Source of the DNA: Kitasatospora sp. NBC_01266
Lineage (GTDB): Bacteria > Actinomycetota > Actinomycetes > Streptomycetales > Streptomycetaceae
Direction: 5' to 3'
Assembly (NCBI RefSeq): GCF_036242395.1
Contig: NZ_CP108458.1
Coordinates: 1,860,001-1,924,000 of the forward strand
DNA length: 64,000 bases
In this document: positions 18,764 to 29,467 of the stretch, piece by piece
Numbering within the stretch: the stretch's first letter is position 1
Layout: each line of letters opens with the position of its first letter
Position numbers and translations under genes: made by a program
The notes under the pieces: model-generated
Databases searched by the model: none
The model's input: the letters and a program-made list of their open reading frames with translations, nothing else
Told to the model about the DNA's origin: nothing

Positions 18764-20023
18764 ATGGGACATCAGGTACCCCAACCGCGCGAGGTCATCG
18801 CCGGACTGCTCGCGGATGACCGGCTGCTCGCCGCATGCGCGGAGCGGGACATGGGTACGGTCTTCCGGCTGCTCAACAGCCGGGGCGTCAGTACGCGTCG
18901 AATCGCCGCAGCCGTGGAGATCACCCAGGGGCGCCTGTACGACTACATGAACGGCAAGAGCCGAGTGGAGAAGCTCGCGCTCTTCGAGCAGATCGCCGAC
19001 GCTTTCCACATCCCGGGACACCTGCTCGGCCTGGCCCGCCGCGCCTGGGAACCACCACCCGCCAGCGCGTACCACCAAACGTCGCAGCCACCACCGGCTG
19101 GAGACGACCTGGTCGCCGTGGACGCCTTCCGCAGCGCGGACCGGCAGGCCGGCGGCGGTCGCCTGTACGCGGCAGTCGTACGCCACCTGACTCACCAGGT
19201 AGCACCGCGCCTCGTCAACACCGGCAGCGGGCCTCAGGTCTTCGGCGCGGCAGCGGCCCTGACGGAGATGGCCGGATGGATGGCCCACGACTCGGGGCAT
19301 GACAGCCTCGCCGCCCGGCACTTCGCCCACGCCCTCCCGCTGGCGCGGACCTCGGGTGACCTGCTGCTGGCCGCGAGCATCGCGGCCAGCAGCAGCCACC
19401 TCGCCCTCCAGACCGGCGACCTGGCCGGCGCCGCACGCTGGGCAGGTACCGGCCTCGATCTCGCCGCCCAGGGGCCGCGAACCCCCGTCCTCACCGCGAG
19501 GCTCCACACCATGCGAGCCCGCGCCCTGGCCAGCGCGGCACAACGCGTACCCGCCCTTCGCGCGCTCGATGACGCTCACCGTGACCTCGACCAGCCCGCC
19601 GACATCACGCACCCGTGGCTCAGTCCCTTCGACGCCGCAGCGCTGGCGAGCGAGTCCGCGCTGATCCACCGTGACCTGGCCGGCTATGACCGCGCGTTGG
19701 AACAGGCCCAACTGGCTATCACCCTGAGGGAGAGCGGCCGGACACGGTCCATCGCCCTGAGCCGCATCACGCTGGTGGACCTTCACCTACGGCGCGGTGC
19801 TATCGACTCCGCCGTGACCGTCGGCCACGAGTTGCTCGCCACCGATCCCGCGCTCGGATCGGTGCGCGTCGTGCACCAGATCGACGCCCTCCGGCGCCTG
19901 TTCGAGCCGCACCGTACGCACCGACCGGTGCGCGACTACCTGGTGCGGTTCGACGACGCGAGAAGGGCGAGAATGCTGCTCCTGGCCGACCTCATCGCTT
20001 CCCAGGAAGGCGGCGCCGTATGA
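18764..20023 (+). CDS. Helix-turn-helix transcriptional regulator with TPR-like C-terminus
   Basis: 419 aa. The N-terminal part has an atypical XRE-like HTH (RLLNSRGVSTRRIAAAVEIT then GRLYDYMNGKSRV, residues about 27-65), followed by FEQIADAFHIPGHLLGLARR. From about residue 130 on the protein is alpha-helical with Ala-rich repeats (AARHFAHALPLARTSGDLLL, AARWAGTGLDLA) like tetratricopeptide repeats. Such proteins act as DNA-binding regulators, often with the adjacent ATPase/kinase genes. ATG 18764; no strong Shine-Dalgarno. Its stop overlaps the Nudix start (ATGA). Confidence 0.85.
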   Translation: MGHQVPQPREVIAGLLADDRLLAACAERDMGTVFRLLNSRGVSTRRIAAAVEITQGRLYDYMNGKSRVEKLALFEQIADAFHIPGHLLGLARRAWEPPPASAYHQTSQPPPAGDDLVAVDAFRSADRQAGGGRLYAAVVRHLTHQVAPRLVNTGSGPQVFGAAAALTEMAGWMAHDSGHDSLAARHFAHALPLARTSGDLLLAASIAASSSHLALQTGDLAGAARWAGTGLDLAAQGPRTPVLTARLHTMRARALASAAQRVPALRALDDAHRDLDQPADITHPWLSPFDAAALASESALIHRDLAGYDRALEQAQLAITLRESGRTRSIALSRITLVDLHLRRGAIDSAVTVGHELLATDPALGSVRVVHQIDALRRLFEPHRTHRPVRDYLVRFDDARRARMLLLADLIASQEGGAV

Positions 20024-20532
20024 GGCCCACACCTGCCGATCCAGCGGCGTGGCACGCCTACCTCGCCGAAGGCAACGCCCGCCAGGCCCGCAAGCGAGTC
20101 GCCGCCGACCTGCTGCTGCGCGATGCGGCCGGCCACGTGCTCCTGGTGAAGCCAACCTACAAGCCCGGGTGGGACCTGCCGGGCGGCATGGCCGAGGCCA
20201 ACGAGCCCCCAGACTGCACCGTGGTCCGGGAACTGCGCGAGGAGCTGGGCCTGGAGGTCGTCCCAGGCGGTGTGCTGGTGGTGGACTGGGTCGCGCCGCA
20301 CGGACCGTGGGACGACCAGCTCGCGTTCATCTTCGACGGCGGAGTCCTCCGCGCCGACCAGGCCGCGCAGTTGCGTCCGCACGACGAGGAACTGTCCGAG
20401 GCCCGCTTCTTCCCCGCGGACACCGCCGTCACGCTCCTGCGGGAGCGCCTGCGCAACCGACTCGGCGCCGCCCTCCGGGCACTGGCCGACGGGCGGCCCG
20501 CCTACCTGCGTGACGGCACCCCCGTCTGGTAG
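20020..20532 (+). CDS. Nudix hydrolase
   Basis: 170 aa. Hydrolyses a nucleoside diphosphate linked to another group. The Nudix box is canonical: GGMAEANEPPDCTVV then RELREELGLEV, matching Gx5Ex7REUXEExGU. An N-terminal extension of 25 residues (DPAAWHAYLAEGNARQARKR) recurs in streptomycete Nudix proteins paired with HTH regulators (recalled). Translationally coupled to the regulator by ATGA, so made with it; this suggests a signalling-nucleotide or housecleaning role linked to the regulator. Confidence 0.93.
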   Translation: MRPTPADPAAWHAYLAEGNARQARKRVAADLLLRDAAGHVLLVKPTYKPGWDLPGGMAEANEPPDCTVVRELREELGLEVVPGGVLVVDWVAPHGPWDDQLAFIFDGGVLRADQAAQLRPHDEELSEARFFPADTAVTLLRERLRNRLGAALRALADGRPAYLRDGTPVW

Positions 20533-20581
20533 GACCGGACCGCAACACTCTCCCGCACCACCTCACGAAACGGATGACCGC

Positions 20582-20962
20582 ATGACCAACCACGACGACG
20601 GCCGGCTCTTCCGCGAAGCCTGGATCGCCGGTGTCACCAAGCACTTCCCCGGCGAGCCCAAGCCCGGCTACGTCACCCCCTGGGCCGACACCCCCGAGTG
20701 GGAGCGGCAGTGCGCCGCCGCCGTGTGCGGCCAGGTGCGGGACTTCGTCCAGGTCAGCGCCGGCCACACCGCCAAGCTGAGCCGCGAGCAGAAGAGCCGC
20801 TTCGTCGCCCTGTGCTGGATCGCCCAGATCCACAAGCACATCGAGAACCCGAAGCCGGGCTACGTCGCCGACTGGGACGAGCTGCCGAAGTGGCAGCAGG
20901 AGACCGACGCCGACATCTTCGAGCGGATCGAGCAGCTCGAGCGGATCGAGCAGACGGTCTGA
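20582..20962 (+). CDS. Uncharacterised 126-aa protein with a duplicated PKPGYV-W-P-W motif
   Basis: Starts ATG at 20582, 49 bp after the Nudix stop. Two halves share a motif: HFPGEPKPGYVTPWADTPEW (about residues 21-40) and HIENPKPGYVADWDELPKWQ (about 91-110). The centre is helical (GHTAKLSREQKSRFVALCWI) and the end is charged (ERIEQLERIEQTV). No signal peptide or membrane segment. I do not recognise the family. Context is the HTH-Nudix unit, so it probably shares its regulation. Confidence 0.75.
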   Translation: MTNHDDGRLFREAWIAGVTKHFPGEPKPGYVTPWADTPEWERQCAAAVCGQVRDFVQVSAGHTAKLSREQKSRFVALCWIAQIHKHIENPKPGYVADWDELPKWQQETDADIFERIEQLERIEQTV

Positions 20963-21036
20963 CAAGTCGCAGACCTCGGCCCGGTTCCGGGCCCCGCGCC
21001 ACCGAAGTCGACAATTCGGCATGGTATAGCTGGCGC

Positions 21037-21780
21037 ATGAGTGATTCCCTGACCGCCTCCACCATCACCTTCGCCGGCCACCACGGCGACGAGGTCGAGG
21101 CCTACCTGGCCCGCCCCGACTCGGCGCAGCCGCGCGGCGGTGTCGTCGTCATCCATCACATGCCCGGCTACGACCGGTCCACCAAGGAGATGGTCCGCCG
21201 CTTCGCCGAGCTCGGCTACGACGCGATCTGCCCCAACCTCTACTTCCGCGAGGCCCCTGGTGCCGACCCCGCCGACGCGGCCGCGTCCGTGCGGGCCGCC
21301 GGCGGTGTGCCGGACGAGCGGCTGGTCGGCGATGTCGCCGGCGCGGCCGCGTACCTGCGCTCGCTGCCCGGCGCCAACGGGAAGGTCGGCGTGATCGGCC
21401 ACTGCTCGGGCGGGCGCCAGTCGGTGCTGGCGGCCTGCCACCTGGACCTCGACGCGGCGGTGGACTGCTACGGGGCGTTCGTCACCGGCACCCCGCCGGA
21501 GGGCTTCCCGCTCAAGGTCACCAACCTGGTCGACCAGCTCCCCGGGCTGCGTGCCCCGCTGCTCGGTCTGTTCGGTGCCACCGACCAGTTCCCCGGCCCC
21601 GAGCAGGTGGCGGAGCTGGAGAGCATCCTCACCGAGCACGGCAAGGAGTTCGAGTTCCACACCTACCCGGACGCCGGCCACGCCTTCTTCGCGGTGGACC
21701 GCCCCGCGTACAACGTGGCGGCCGCCAACGACGGGTGGGAGCGGATCGACGCCTTCTTCGGCACCCACCTGGGAGCCTGA
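21037..21780 (+). CDS. Dienelactone hydrolase family protein
   Basis: 247 aa. Alpha/beta hydrolase with a Cys nucleophile: GVIGHCSGGR (Cys), acid in LFGATDQFPG, His in DAGHAFFAVD, as in carboxymethylenebutenolidase. Conserved N-terminal IHHMPGYDRSTKEMVRRFAELGY. Acts on lactones or esters in aromatic degradation; the real substrate is unknown here because no catabolic genes are near. ATG 21037 follows a TATAGC-like element. The next gene starts 2 bp after its stop, so the two form an operon. Confidence 0.92.
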   Translation: MSDSLTASTITFAGHHGDEVEAYLARPDSAQPRGGVVVIHHMPGYDRSTKEMVRRFAELGYDAICPNLYFREAPGADPADAAASVRAAGGVPDERLVGDVAGAAAYLRSLPGANGKVGVIGHCSGGRQSVLAACHLDLDAAVDCYGAFVTGTPPEGFPLKVTNLVDQLPGLRAPLLGLFGATDQFPGPEQVAELESILTEHGKEFEFHTYPDAGHAFFAVDRPAYNVAAANDGWERIDAFFGTHLGA

Positions 21781-21782
21781 CC

Positions 21783-22049
21783 ATGTGCACCTACCTGACC
21801 GTCAAGGACGAGATCGACGGCAGCGCCAAGGGACCGGGCGGCAGCTGGCTGCACGTCCGTGACCTGGCGGTGTACTTCGACCACCCCGTGCACGCGATGG
21901 CCGAACACACGGTCAACATCGACCTCAGCGACCCGTCCAAGGGCCCGTCCGCGCGGGTCGCCCTGGAGCTGACGGCCGAGTCGGCCCGCCGGCTGGTGAC
22001 CGCCATCCAGGAGGCGCTGGCCGCCGCCCCGCCGGAGCTGACGGCCTGA
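21783..22049 (+). CDS. DUF6295-like small protein
   Basis: 88 aa, beginning MCTYLTVKDEIDGSAKGPGG. I recall this family as DUF6295, found beside dienelactone hydrolases in actinobacteria; the assignment is from memory. The sequence shows WLHVRDLAVYFDHPVHAMAE and HTVNIDLSDPSKGPSAR, consistent with a small beta-rich domain. It follows the hydrolase stop by 2 bp and is probably coexpressed with it. A possible accessory or substrate-binding role is only a guess. Confidence 0.75.
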   Translation: MCTYLTVKDEIDGSAKGPGGSWLHVRDLAVYFDHPVHAMAEHTVNIDLSDPSKGPSARVALELTAESARRLVTAIQEALAAAPPELTA

Positions 22050-22056
22050 GACCACC

Positions 22057-22091
22057 GCCCGGGGACCGGGGACCTCCCCCGGTCACCGGGC
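22057..22091. terminator. Hairpin between convergent genes (DUF6295-like and GT-C)
   Basis: The arms GCCCGGGGACCGGG and CCCGGTCACCGGGC pair at 13 of 14 positions around a 7-nt loop. It begins 8 nt after the DUF6295-like stop and overlaps the 3' end of the minus-strand glycosyltransferase gene, so it can serve both. Confidence 0.6.
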
Positions 22092-23672
22092 TCGCCCGGC
22101 GGCCGCCGCGCCACCTCGCCGTCGCACCAGCAGGATCCGCCACGCGCACCCGGCCACCACCACCGCCACCAGCAGCAACTGCGCGTCCGGCACCAGCCGG
22201 TAGGCGATCTGCAGCACCAGGCGGTACAGCCAGTTCGGGTGCAGCGCGTGCGCCAGCCCGGGGTCGTAGACCAGCGTCAGCAGCACCGTGTGCGCGAGCA
22301 GCACCCAGTCCAGCCAGGACCGGGCCAGCATCGCCACCAGCACCCAGGCCATGGCGTCGTACCAGGGCCGGACGTACGCCGTGCCCAGCAGGTACGCCAG
22401 CACGACGGCCAGCGCCGGACGGGCGGCCGACCACGCCGGATCGGTGCCCTCAAGCGGCGGCAGTGCGGCCAGCAGCAGCCCGGCCAGCACCACGACCGCG
22501 ATCAACTCCAGCACGACGGTGGCCTGGTCGGCGCGCCCGGCGCCGAAGAGGGGCACCAGCAAGGTCCGCTGCAGCAGCTCCCACGGCGTGCCGTCGGCCG
22601 CCTGGTTGCTGACGGCCTGGGCGTTGTGCACGGCACGCGGGGTGAAGGCGTAGCCGGCCGCCAGTGCCACCGCGCCGACCGCCGCGGCCAGCGCCAGGCG
22701 ACGCCGGTCGTGCCGCAGGTGCCAGGCGAACGGGAGCGCGAAGACCCCGGCGGTCAGCTTGATCGCGGCGCCGGCGGCGATCGCCAGCGCGGCCGCCGGG
22801 CCCGAGCGCCGCAGCGCCCAGAAGCCGACCACCACGCAGAGCGCGCAGAGCGTGTCGACATGCGGACCCACCACCAGGTTCCACAGCAGCACCGGGTTCA
22901 GCGTCCAGAGCAGCTGCGAACGCACCCGCCGGGCCGGATCGGGCCCGGCCAGCCGCAGCAGCAGCGCCCCGGTGGCCAGGAACGCCGCGCCGCTCAGCAC
23001 GGACAGCAGCCAGACGGTGCGCAGCATCGAGGCGCCGCCGACGAGCGAGGCCGCCCACTCGGTCGCGGTGGCCAGCGGGCCGTAGACGGAGGGGGTGTGC
23101 AGCCAGGGTTCGGCGATCGACAGCTTCCCGACCGGGTCGCCGGTCTGCGCCAGGCCGGCCGGCGTCAGCTGGTAGGGGTTCAGCCCGAGCGTCTCGATCC
23201 GGCCGTAGGCGGCGTAGTTGAGCGGATCGGTGGTGCCCGCCGGCGGCACGCAGAGCAGTCCCAGCACCGCGACCACGCCACCGGCCAGCAGCCGCCCGGG
23301 CCGTGGCGCCCAGCCGCGCCGCACCGCGAGCAGCCCGGCCGCCACCGCCACCGTGCCGAGCGCCAGCACTGCGGCGACCAGCGTCCAGACCAGCAGATCG
23401 GAGGGGTTCCCGTGGATGAACCAGGGCGGCAGGTCACCGACCCGCGATCCGAACACCGGTTCCACCGCGGACGGGCCGAGTAACCCGGCCAGCATCGCCA
23501 GCACCACGCAGAGCGCGCTCGCCAGCAACGCCCCGGCGCCGAGCACCCGCCCGCGCCGCTCAGCACCGCGCCGCTCACCACCGCGGCGGTGCCGGCCGCG
23601 GGAGGCCTGAGCCGCCGACCCGGACCCCGGGCCGCGTGCCCAGGTCGGCTGGGGCACCACTGATATCGGCAC
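22083..23672 (-). CDS. Polytopic GT-C mannosyltransferase-like membrane protein (MptA/MptB-type)
   Basis: About 529 aa with roughly a dozen hydrophobic segments. The first periplasmic loop carries TDPLNYAAYGRIETLGLNPY, the acidic loop-1 motif of polyprenol-phosphate-mannose-dependent alpha-1,6-mannosyltransferases (MptA/MptB family), followed by EPWLHTPSVYGPL; further on NPVLLWNLVVGPHVD and ALPFAWHLRHD. It would use a lipid-linked sugar at the outer membrane face to build a cell-envelope glycan. I place the start at GTG 23672 (TTGAGG 8 nt upstream); the open frame reaches an ATG at 23765, but that extension is Arg/Ser-rich and lacks conservation signs. Confidence 0.82.
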   Translation of the reverse strand: MPISVVPQPTWARGPGSGSAAQASRGRHRRGGERRGAERRGRVLGAGALLASALCVVLAMLAGLLGPSAVEPVFGSRVGDLPPWFIHGNPSDLLVWTLVAAVLALGTVAVAAGLLAVRRGWAPRPGRLLAGGVVAVLGLLCVPPAGTTDPLNYAAYGRIETLGLNPYQLTPAGLAQTGDPVGKLSIAEPWLHTPSVYGPLATATEWAASLVGGASMLRTVWLLSVLSGAAFLATGALLLRLAGPDPARRVRSQLLWTLNPVLLWNLVVGPHVDTLCALCVVVGFWALRRSGPAAALAIAAGAAIKLTAGVFALPFAWHLRHDRRRLALAAAVGAVALAAGYAFTPRAVHNAQAVSNQAADGTPWELLQRTLLVPLFGAGRADQATVVLELIAVVVLAGLLLAALPPLEGTDPAWSAARPALAVVLAYLLGTAYVRPWYDAMAWVLVAMLARSWLDWVLLAHTVLLTLVYDPGLAHALHPNWLYRLVLQIAYRLVPDAQLLLVAVVVAGCAWRILLVRRRGGAAAAGRAR

Positions 23673-23751
23673 GCGTATGACCTCAACCTTCGTCCGGCCA
23701 ACGGGCGGGAAGCAGGAAGAGGATCCCACAGCACTTCTCGAACGACAGAGC

Positions 23752-23786
23752 GAGGCCCCGATCACTCGGGGGATGATCGGGACCTC
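23752..23786 (-). terminator. Hairpin terminator of the 31-codon gene
   Basis: GAGGTCCCGATCA and TGATCGGGGCCTC (minus strand) pair over 13 bp with a G-T wobble and a 9-nt loop, starting 23 bp after the small gene's stop and 80 bp before the GT-C start codon. It could also act as an attenuator for the GT-C gene. Confidence 0.65.
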
Positions 23787-23809
23787 GTCACCAGCGGGCG
23801 CCGGAATGG

Positions 23810-23905
23810 TCAGCGGACCGGGCGCCAGTGTTCCGGCAGTCCGTCCGGGTCGACCAGGCGCTCACCTCTTGGGGGGACGAGCCAGGCGAACAGTTTCTTG
23901 AGCAT
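23810..23905 (-). CDS. Small gene, 31 aa, with a perfect Shine-Dalgarno sequence
   Basis: ATG at 23905 is preceded by AAAGGAGGTCACG, one of the best ribosome-binding sites in the window. The product begins MLKKLFAWLVPPRGERLVDP and ends LPEHWRPVR: a short amphipathic, hydrophobic N-terminus, then a charged tail. An A/T-richer region with CATAGTAATG precedes it and a hairpin follows, so it has the layout of a monocistronic unit. Function not recognised. Alternatively a leader peptide for the GT-C gene, though no regulatory codon run is present. Confidence 0.55.
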   Translation of the reverse strand: MLKKLFAWLVPPRGERLVDPDGLPEHWRPVR

Positions 23906-24333
23906 CGTGACCTCCTTTCATCGCGGACATGTCATTACTATGGCTACACCATGTGGCGATCCGGATCCACCGAGTGAGGTGCCGAACGTCGTATTTCGGC
24001 CACCTGCCCACCGGGCCCGCTCACGAGCCGCCCGCGAACCGCCCCACCACCCCGACACCGTCGGCGACCGGCCAAGGTCGCCCGACTCCCGACGCGCCAC
24101 CGGTCGACGCACCATCAGTCGACGCGCCGTCAGGAATGGCCGAACCCGACCGCGAAACCGCCCCGCGCGCGCTCGCCGACCTGCCACAGCCCGCCGCCCG
24201 GCCGCCCCCTCCACCGCGCGCCGCTCCCATACCCCCTGTACCACCGCCGCGCGACCCCGTTCGAGCCGGCGAGGGCAACGTCACACCCCGTAGCTCTGCT
24301 GCGGCTCAAGGCCAGGGCACTAACCTTCCCAGC
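23906..24333. promoter_or_regulatory. Intergenic region upstream of mutA
   Basis: Holds the promoters for the minus-strand small gene and for mutA. An open frame runs through it into mutA but encodes only Pro/Ala/Arg-rich low-complexity sequence, including three near copies of a 15-bp unit beginning CGACGC at about 24104-24146. The mutA ATG lacks a clear ribosome-binding site; TAACCT at 24321-24326 could be a -10 of a leaderless transcript. No other gene seen. Confidence 0.45.
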
Positions 24334-26219
24334 ATGACGGTCCCGCCCGAAGGGCTCCCCCTGGCCGCCGAGTTCCCGGATGCAAGCCGTGAGCAGTGGC
24401 GGCGCCTGGTCGAAGGCGTCCTGAGCAAGTCAGGTACGCAGGTCATCGCCGGTTCGCCGGCCGAGGACACGCTGGCCACCGCACTGCAGGACGGCCTGCG
24501 CGCTCGGCCGCTGTACACCGCCGAGGACGCCTCGGCTGCCTGCGAAGCCGGCTATCCCGGCTTCCCCCCGTTCGTGCGCGGCGGTCGCCCGCAGGGCTCG
24601 GCGGTCTCCGGCTGGGACGTGCGCCAGCGGCACGCCGACCCGGACCCGGCCCGGGCCGCCGAGGCGGTGCTGGCCGACCTGGAGCACGGCGGCAGCTCGC
24701 TCTGGCTCACCCTGGGTGAGGCCGGGCTGCCGATCGAGGCGCTGCCGACCGTGCTGACGGACGTCTACCTGGACCTGGCGGCCGTCGTGCTGGACGCGGG
24801 GCCGCAGACCAAGGCCGCCGCCGAGCAGTTCTTCGCCGTGCTCGCCGAGCGCGCGGTCCCGAACGAGGCGGCCACCGGCAACCTCGGCGCCGACCCGCTC
24901 GGCCTGCTCGCCCGCACCGGCGACGACAGCGGCACCACCGCGCTGCTCGCCGAGGCCGCCGAGCTGGCCGGCCGCTGCGCCCGCGACTACCCGGGCCTGC
25001 GCGCGCTGAGCGTCGACGCCCTCCCCTACCACGAGGCCGGCGCCTCCCCCGCCCAGGAGTTGGGCGCCGCGCTCGCCACCGGCGTCGCCTACCTGCGCGC
25101 GCTGACCGCCGCCGGACTGAGCGTGGACGAGGCGGCCGGGCAGCTGGAGTTCCGCTTCGCCGCCACCGAGGACCAGTTCCTCACCATCGCCAAGTTCCGT
25201 GCCGCGCGCCGTCTCTGGTCCCGCGTCACCGAGGTCAGCGGCGCCGCGCCGGCCGCCGGTGCGCAGCGCCAGCACGCCGTCACCTCCGAGGTGATGATGA
25301 GCGTCCGCGACCCGTGGGTGAACATGCTGCGCACCACGGTGGCCACGCTGGCCGCCGGGGTCGGCGGCGCCGACGCGGTCACCGTGCTGCCGTTCGACAG
25401 CGCGCTCGGCCTGCCGGACGCCTTCGCCCGCCGGATCGCCCGCAACACCCAGGCGATCCTGCTGGAGGAGTCGCACCTGGGCAAGGTGATCGACCCGGCC
25501 GGCGGCTCCTGGTACGTGGAGCAGCTCACCGAGGAGCTGGCCCAGGCCGCCTGGAGCTGGTTCCAGCAGCTGGAGGCGACCGGCGGTCAGCGCACCGCGC
25601 TGACCTCGGGACTGGTCGGCGAGACCCTCGCCGCCACCTGGGCGGAGCGCTCCGCCCGGCTCGCCAAGCGGCGCGAGCCGATCACCGGCGTCAGCGAGTT
25701 CCCGAACCTGGGCGAGCAGCGGCTGGTCCGCGAGCCGGCCCCGGCCCCGCTCGGCGGCGGCCTGCCCCGGGTGCGCCGGGCCGAGGCCTTCGAGGCGCTG
25801 CGGGACCGCTCGGACGCCCAGCTGGCCGCCACCGGCGCCCGCCCCCGGCTCTTCCTCGCCGCGATCGGCCCGGCCGCCGCGCACACCGCGCGGGCCACCT
25901 TCGCGGCCAACCTGTTCCAGGCCGGCGGCATCGAGACGGTGCTCGCGGCCGACCTCGACCCGGCCGCGCTGGCCAAGGAGTTCACCGCCAGTGGGGCGGC
26001 GGTGGCCTGCCTCTGCTCCAGTGACAAGCTCTACGCCGAGCACGCCGAGGCCGTCGCCGCCGCCCTGAAGGCGGCCGGCGCCACCCGAGTCCTGCTGGCC
26101 GGCCGGCCCGGCGAGCAGCGCGAGGCCTACCAACGAGCCGGGGTGGACGAGTTCGTCCACGCGGGCGGCGACGCGGTCGCGGTCCTCACCTCGCTCCTCG
26201 ACCAGATCGGAGTGGCGCG

Positions 26220-26223
<4 letters not shown>
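24334..26223 (+). CDS. mutA: Methylmalonyl-CoA mutase small (beta) subunit
   Basis: 629 aa. Non-catalytic partner of MutB in the B12-dependent interconversion of (R)-methylmalonyl-CoA and succinyl-CoA. It keeps the family layout: [20 protein letters not shown], a TIM-barrel with [49 protein letters not shown] in part, and a C-terminal Rossmann-like domain. The cobalamin motif DxHxxG is absent ([13 protein letters not shown] in its place), as expected of the small subunit. Overlaps mutB by TTGA. It also supplies or drains methylmalonyl-CoA for polyketides. Confidence 0.96.
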
Positions 26224-28421
<2,198 letters not shown>

Positions 28422-28432
28422 GGGTCCGACAG

Positions 28433-29419
28433 ATGGCCCGCACGATCGATCTCGACCAGTACCGCCAGGGAGTGCTCGACGGCTCGCGCGCCTGGATCGC
28501 GCGGGCCATCACCCTGGTCGAATCCACCCGCCCCGACCACCGCGAACTCGCCCAGCGCCTGCTGGTCGAGCTGCTGCCGCACTCCGGCGACGCGGTGCGG
28601 GTCGGCATCACCGGCGTGCCGGGGGTCGGCAAGTCCACCTTCATCGAGGGCCTCGGCACCCGGCTCACCGGCCGCGGCCACAGGGTCGCGGTACTCGCCG
28701 TGGACCCGACCTCCAGCCGGACCGGCGGCTCCATCCTGGGTGACAAGACCCGGATGGAGAAGCTCTCCGCCGACCCCGACGCCTTCGTCCGCCCGTCCCC
28801 GACCTCGGGCACGCTGGGCGGCGTGGCCCGGGCCACCCGCGAGTCGATGGTGGTGATGGAGGCCGCCGGCTACGACGTGGTGCTGGTCGAGACGGTCGGC
28901 GTCGGCCAGTCCGAGACCACGGTCGCGGGCATGGTCGACACCTTCCTGCTGCTCACCCTGGCCCGCACCGGCGACCAGCTCCAGGGCATCAAGAAGGGCG
29001 TCCTGGAACTCGCCGACCTGATCGCGGTCAACAAGGCCGACGGCCCGCACGAGCGCGACGCCCGGGCGGCCGCCCGGGAGCTGGCCGGCGCCCTGCGCCT
29101 GCTCCAGGCCCCGGACGCGGCCTGGAACCCGCCGGTCCTCACCTGCAGCGGCCAGGACGGCGCGGGCCTGGACGAACTCTGGGAACGCCTCACCCAGCAC
29201 CGCGAAGTCCTCGACGCCACCGGCGCTCTGAGCGCCAAGCGGCGCGACCAGCAGGTGGCCTGGACCTGGGCGATGGTGCACGACCAGCTCTTCGCCCAGC
29301 TCCGTGAACACCCCGAAGTGCGGCGCCTCACCCCCGAGTTGGAGCAGCAGGTGCGCGAGGGAACGCTGACCGCGACGCTGGCCGCACAGCGGATCCTCGG
29401 CGAGTTCAGACCCTGCTGA
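28433..29419 (+). CDS. meaB: Methylmalonyl Co-A mutase-associated GTPase MeaB
   Basis: 328 aa. G3E-family GTPase that gates cobalamin delivery to MutAB and protects it from inactivation. P-loop GVPGVGKST (61-69), switch region LAVDPTSSRTGGSILGDKTRM, VETVGVGQSE, base-recognition AVNKADG (NKxD). C-terminal dimerisation arm present (EVRRLTPELEQQVREGTL). ATG 28433, 11 bp after mutB. Ends in a bidirectional hairpin. Confidence 0.97.
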   Translation: MARTIDLDQYRQGVLDGSRAWIARAITLVESTRPDHRELAQRLLVELLPHSGDAVRVGITGVPGVGKSTFIEGLGTRLTGRGHRVAVLAVDPTSSRTGGSILGDKTRMEKLSADPDAFVRPSPTSGTLGGVARATRESMVVMEAAGYDVVLVETVGVGQSETTVAGMVDTFLLLTLARTGDQLQGIKKGVLELADLIAVNKADGPHERDARAAARELAGALRLLQAPDAAWNPPVLTCSGQDGAGLDELWERLTQHREVLDATGALSAKRRDQQVAWTWAMVHDQLFAQLREHPEVRRLTPELEQQVREGTLTATLAAQRILGEFRPC

Positions 29420-29430
29420 CCCGCACCCCC

Positions 29431-29465
29431 GCCGGCACCGGACCGTCCAACAGCCCGGTGCCGGC
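29431..29465. terminator. Bidirectional hairpin between meaB and the MFS-Lnt fusion gene
   Basis: GCCGGCACCGG and CCGGTGCCGGC form a perfect 11-bp stem with a 13-nt loop between convergent genes. Confidence 0.7.
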
Positions 29466-29467
29466 CC

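Noticed and set aside
23929..24333. N-terminal extension of MutA
   Set aside because: The frame is open, but the sequence is Pro/Ala repeats without similarity to MutA, which starts sensibly at MTVPPEGL (24334).
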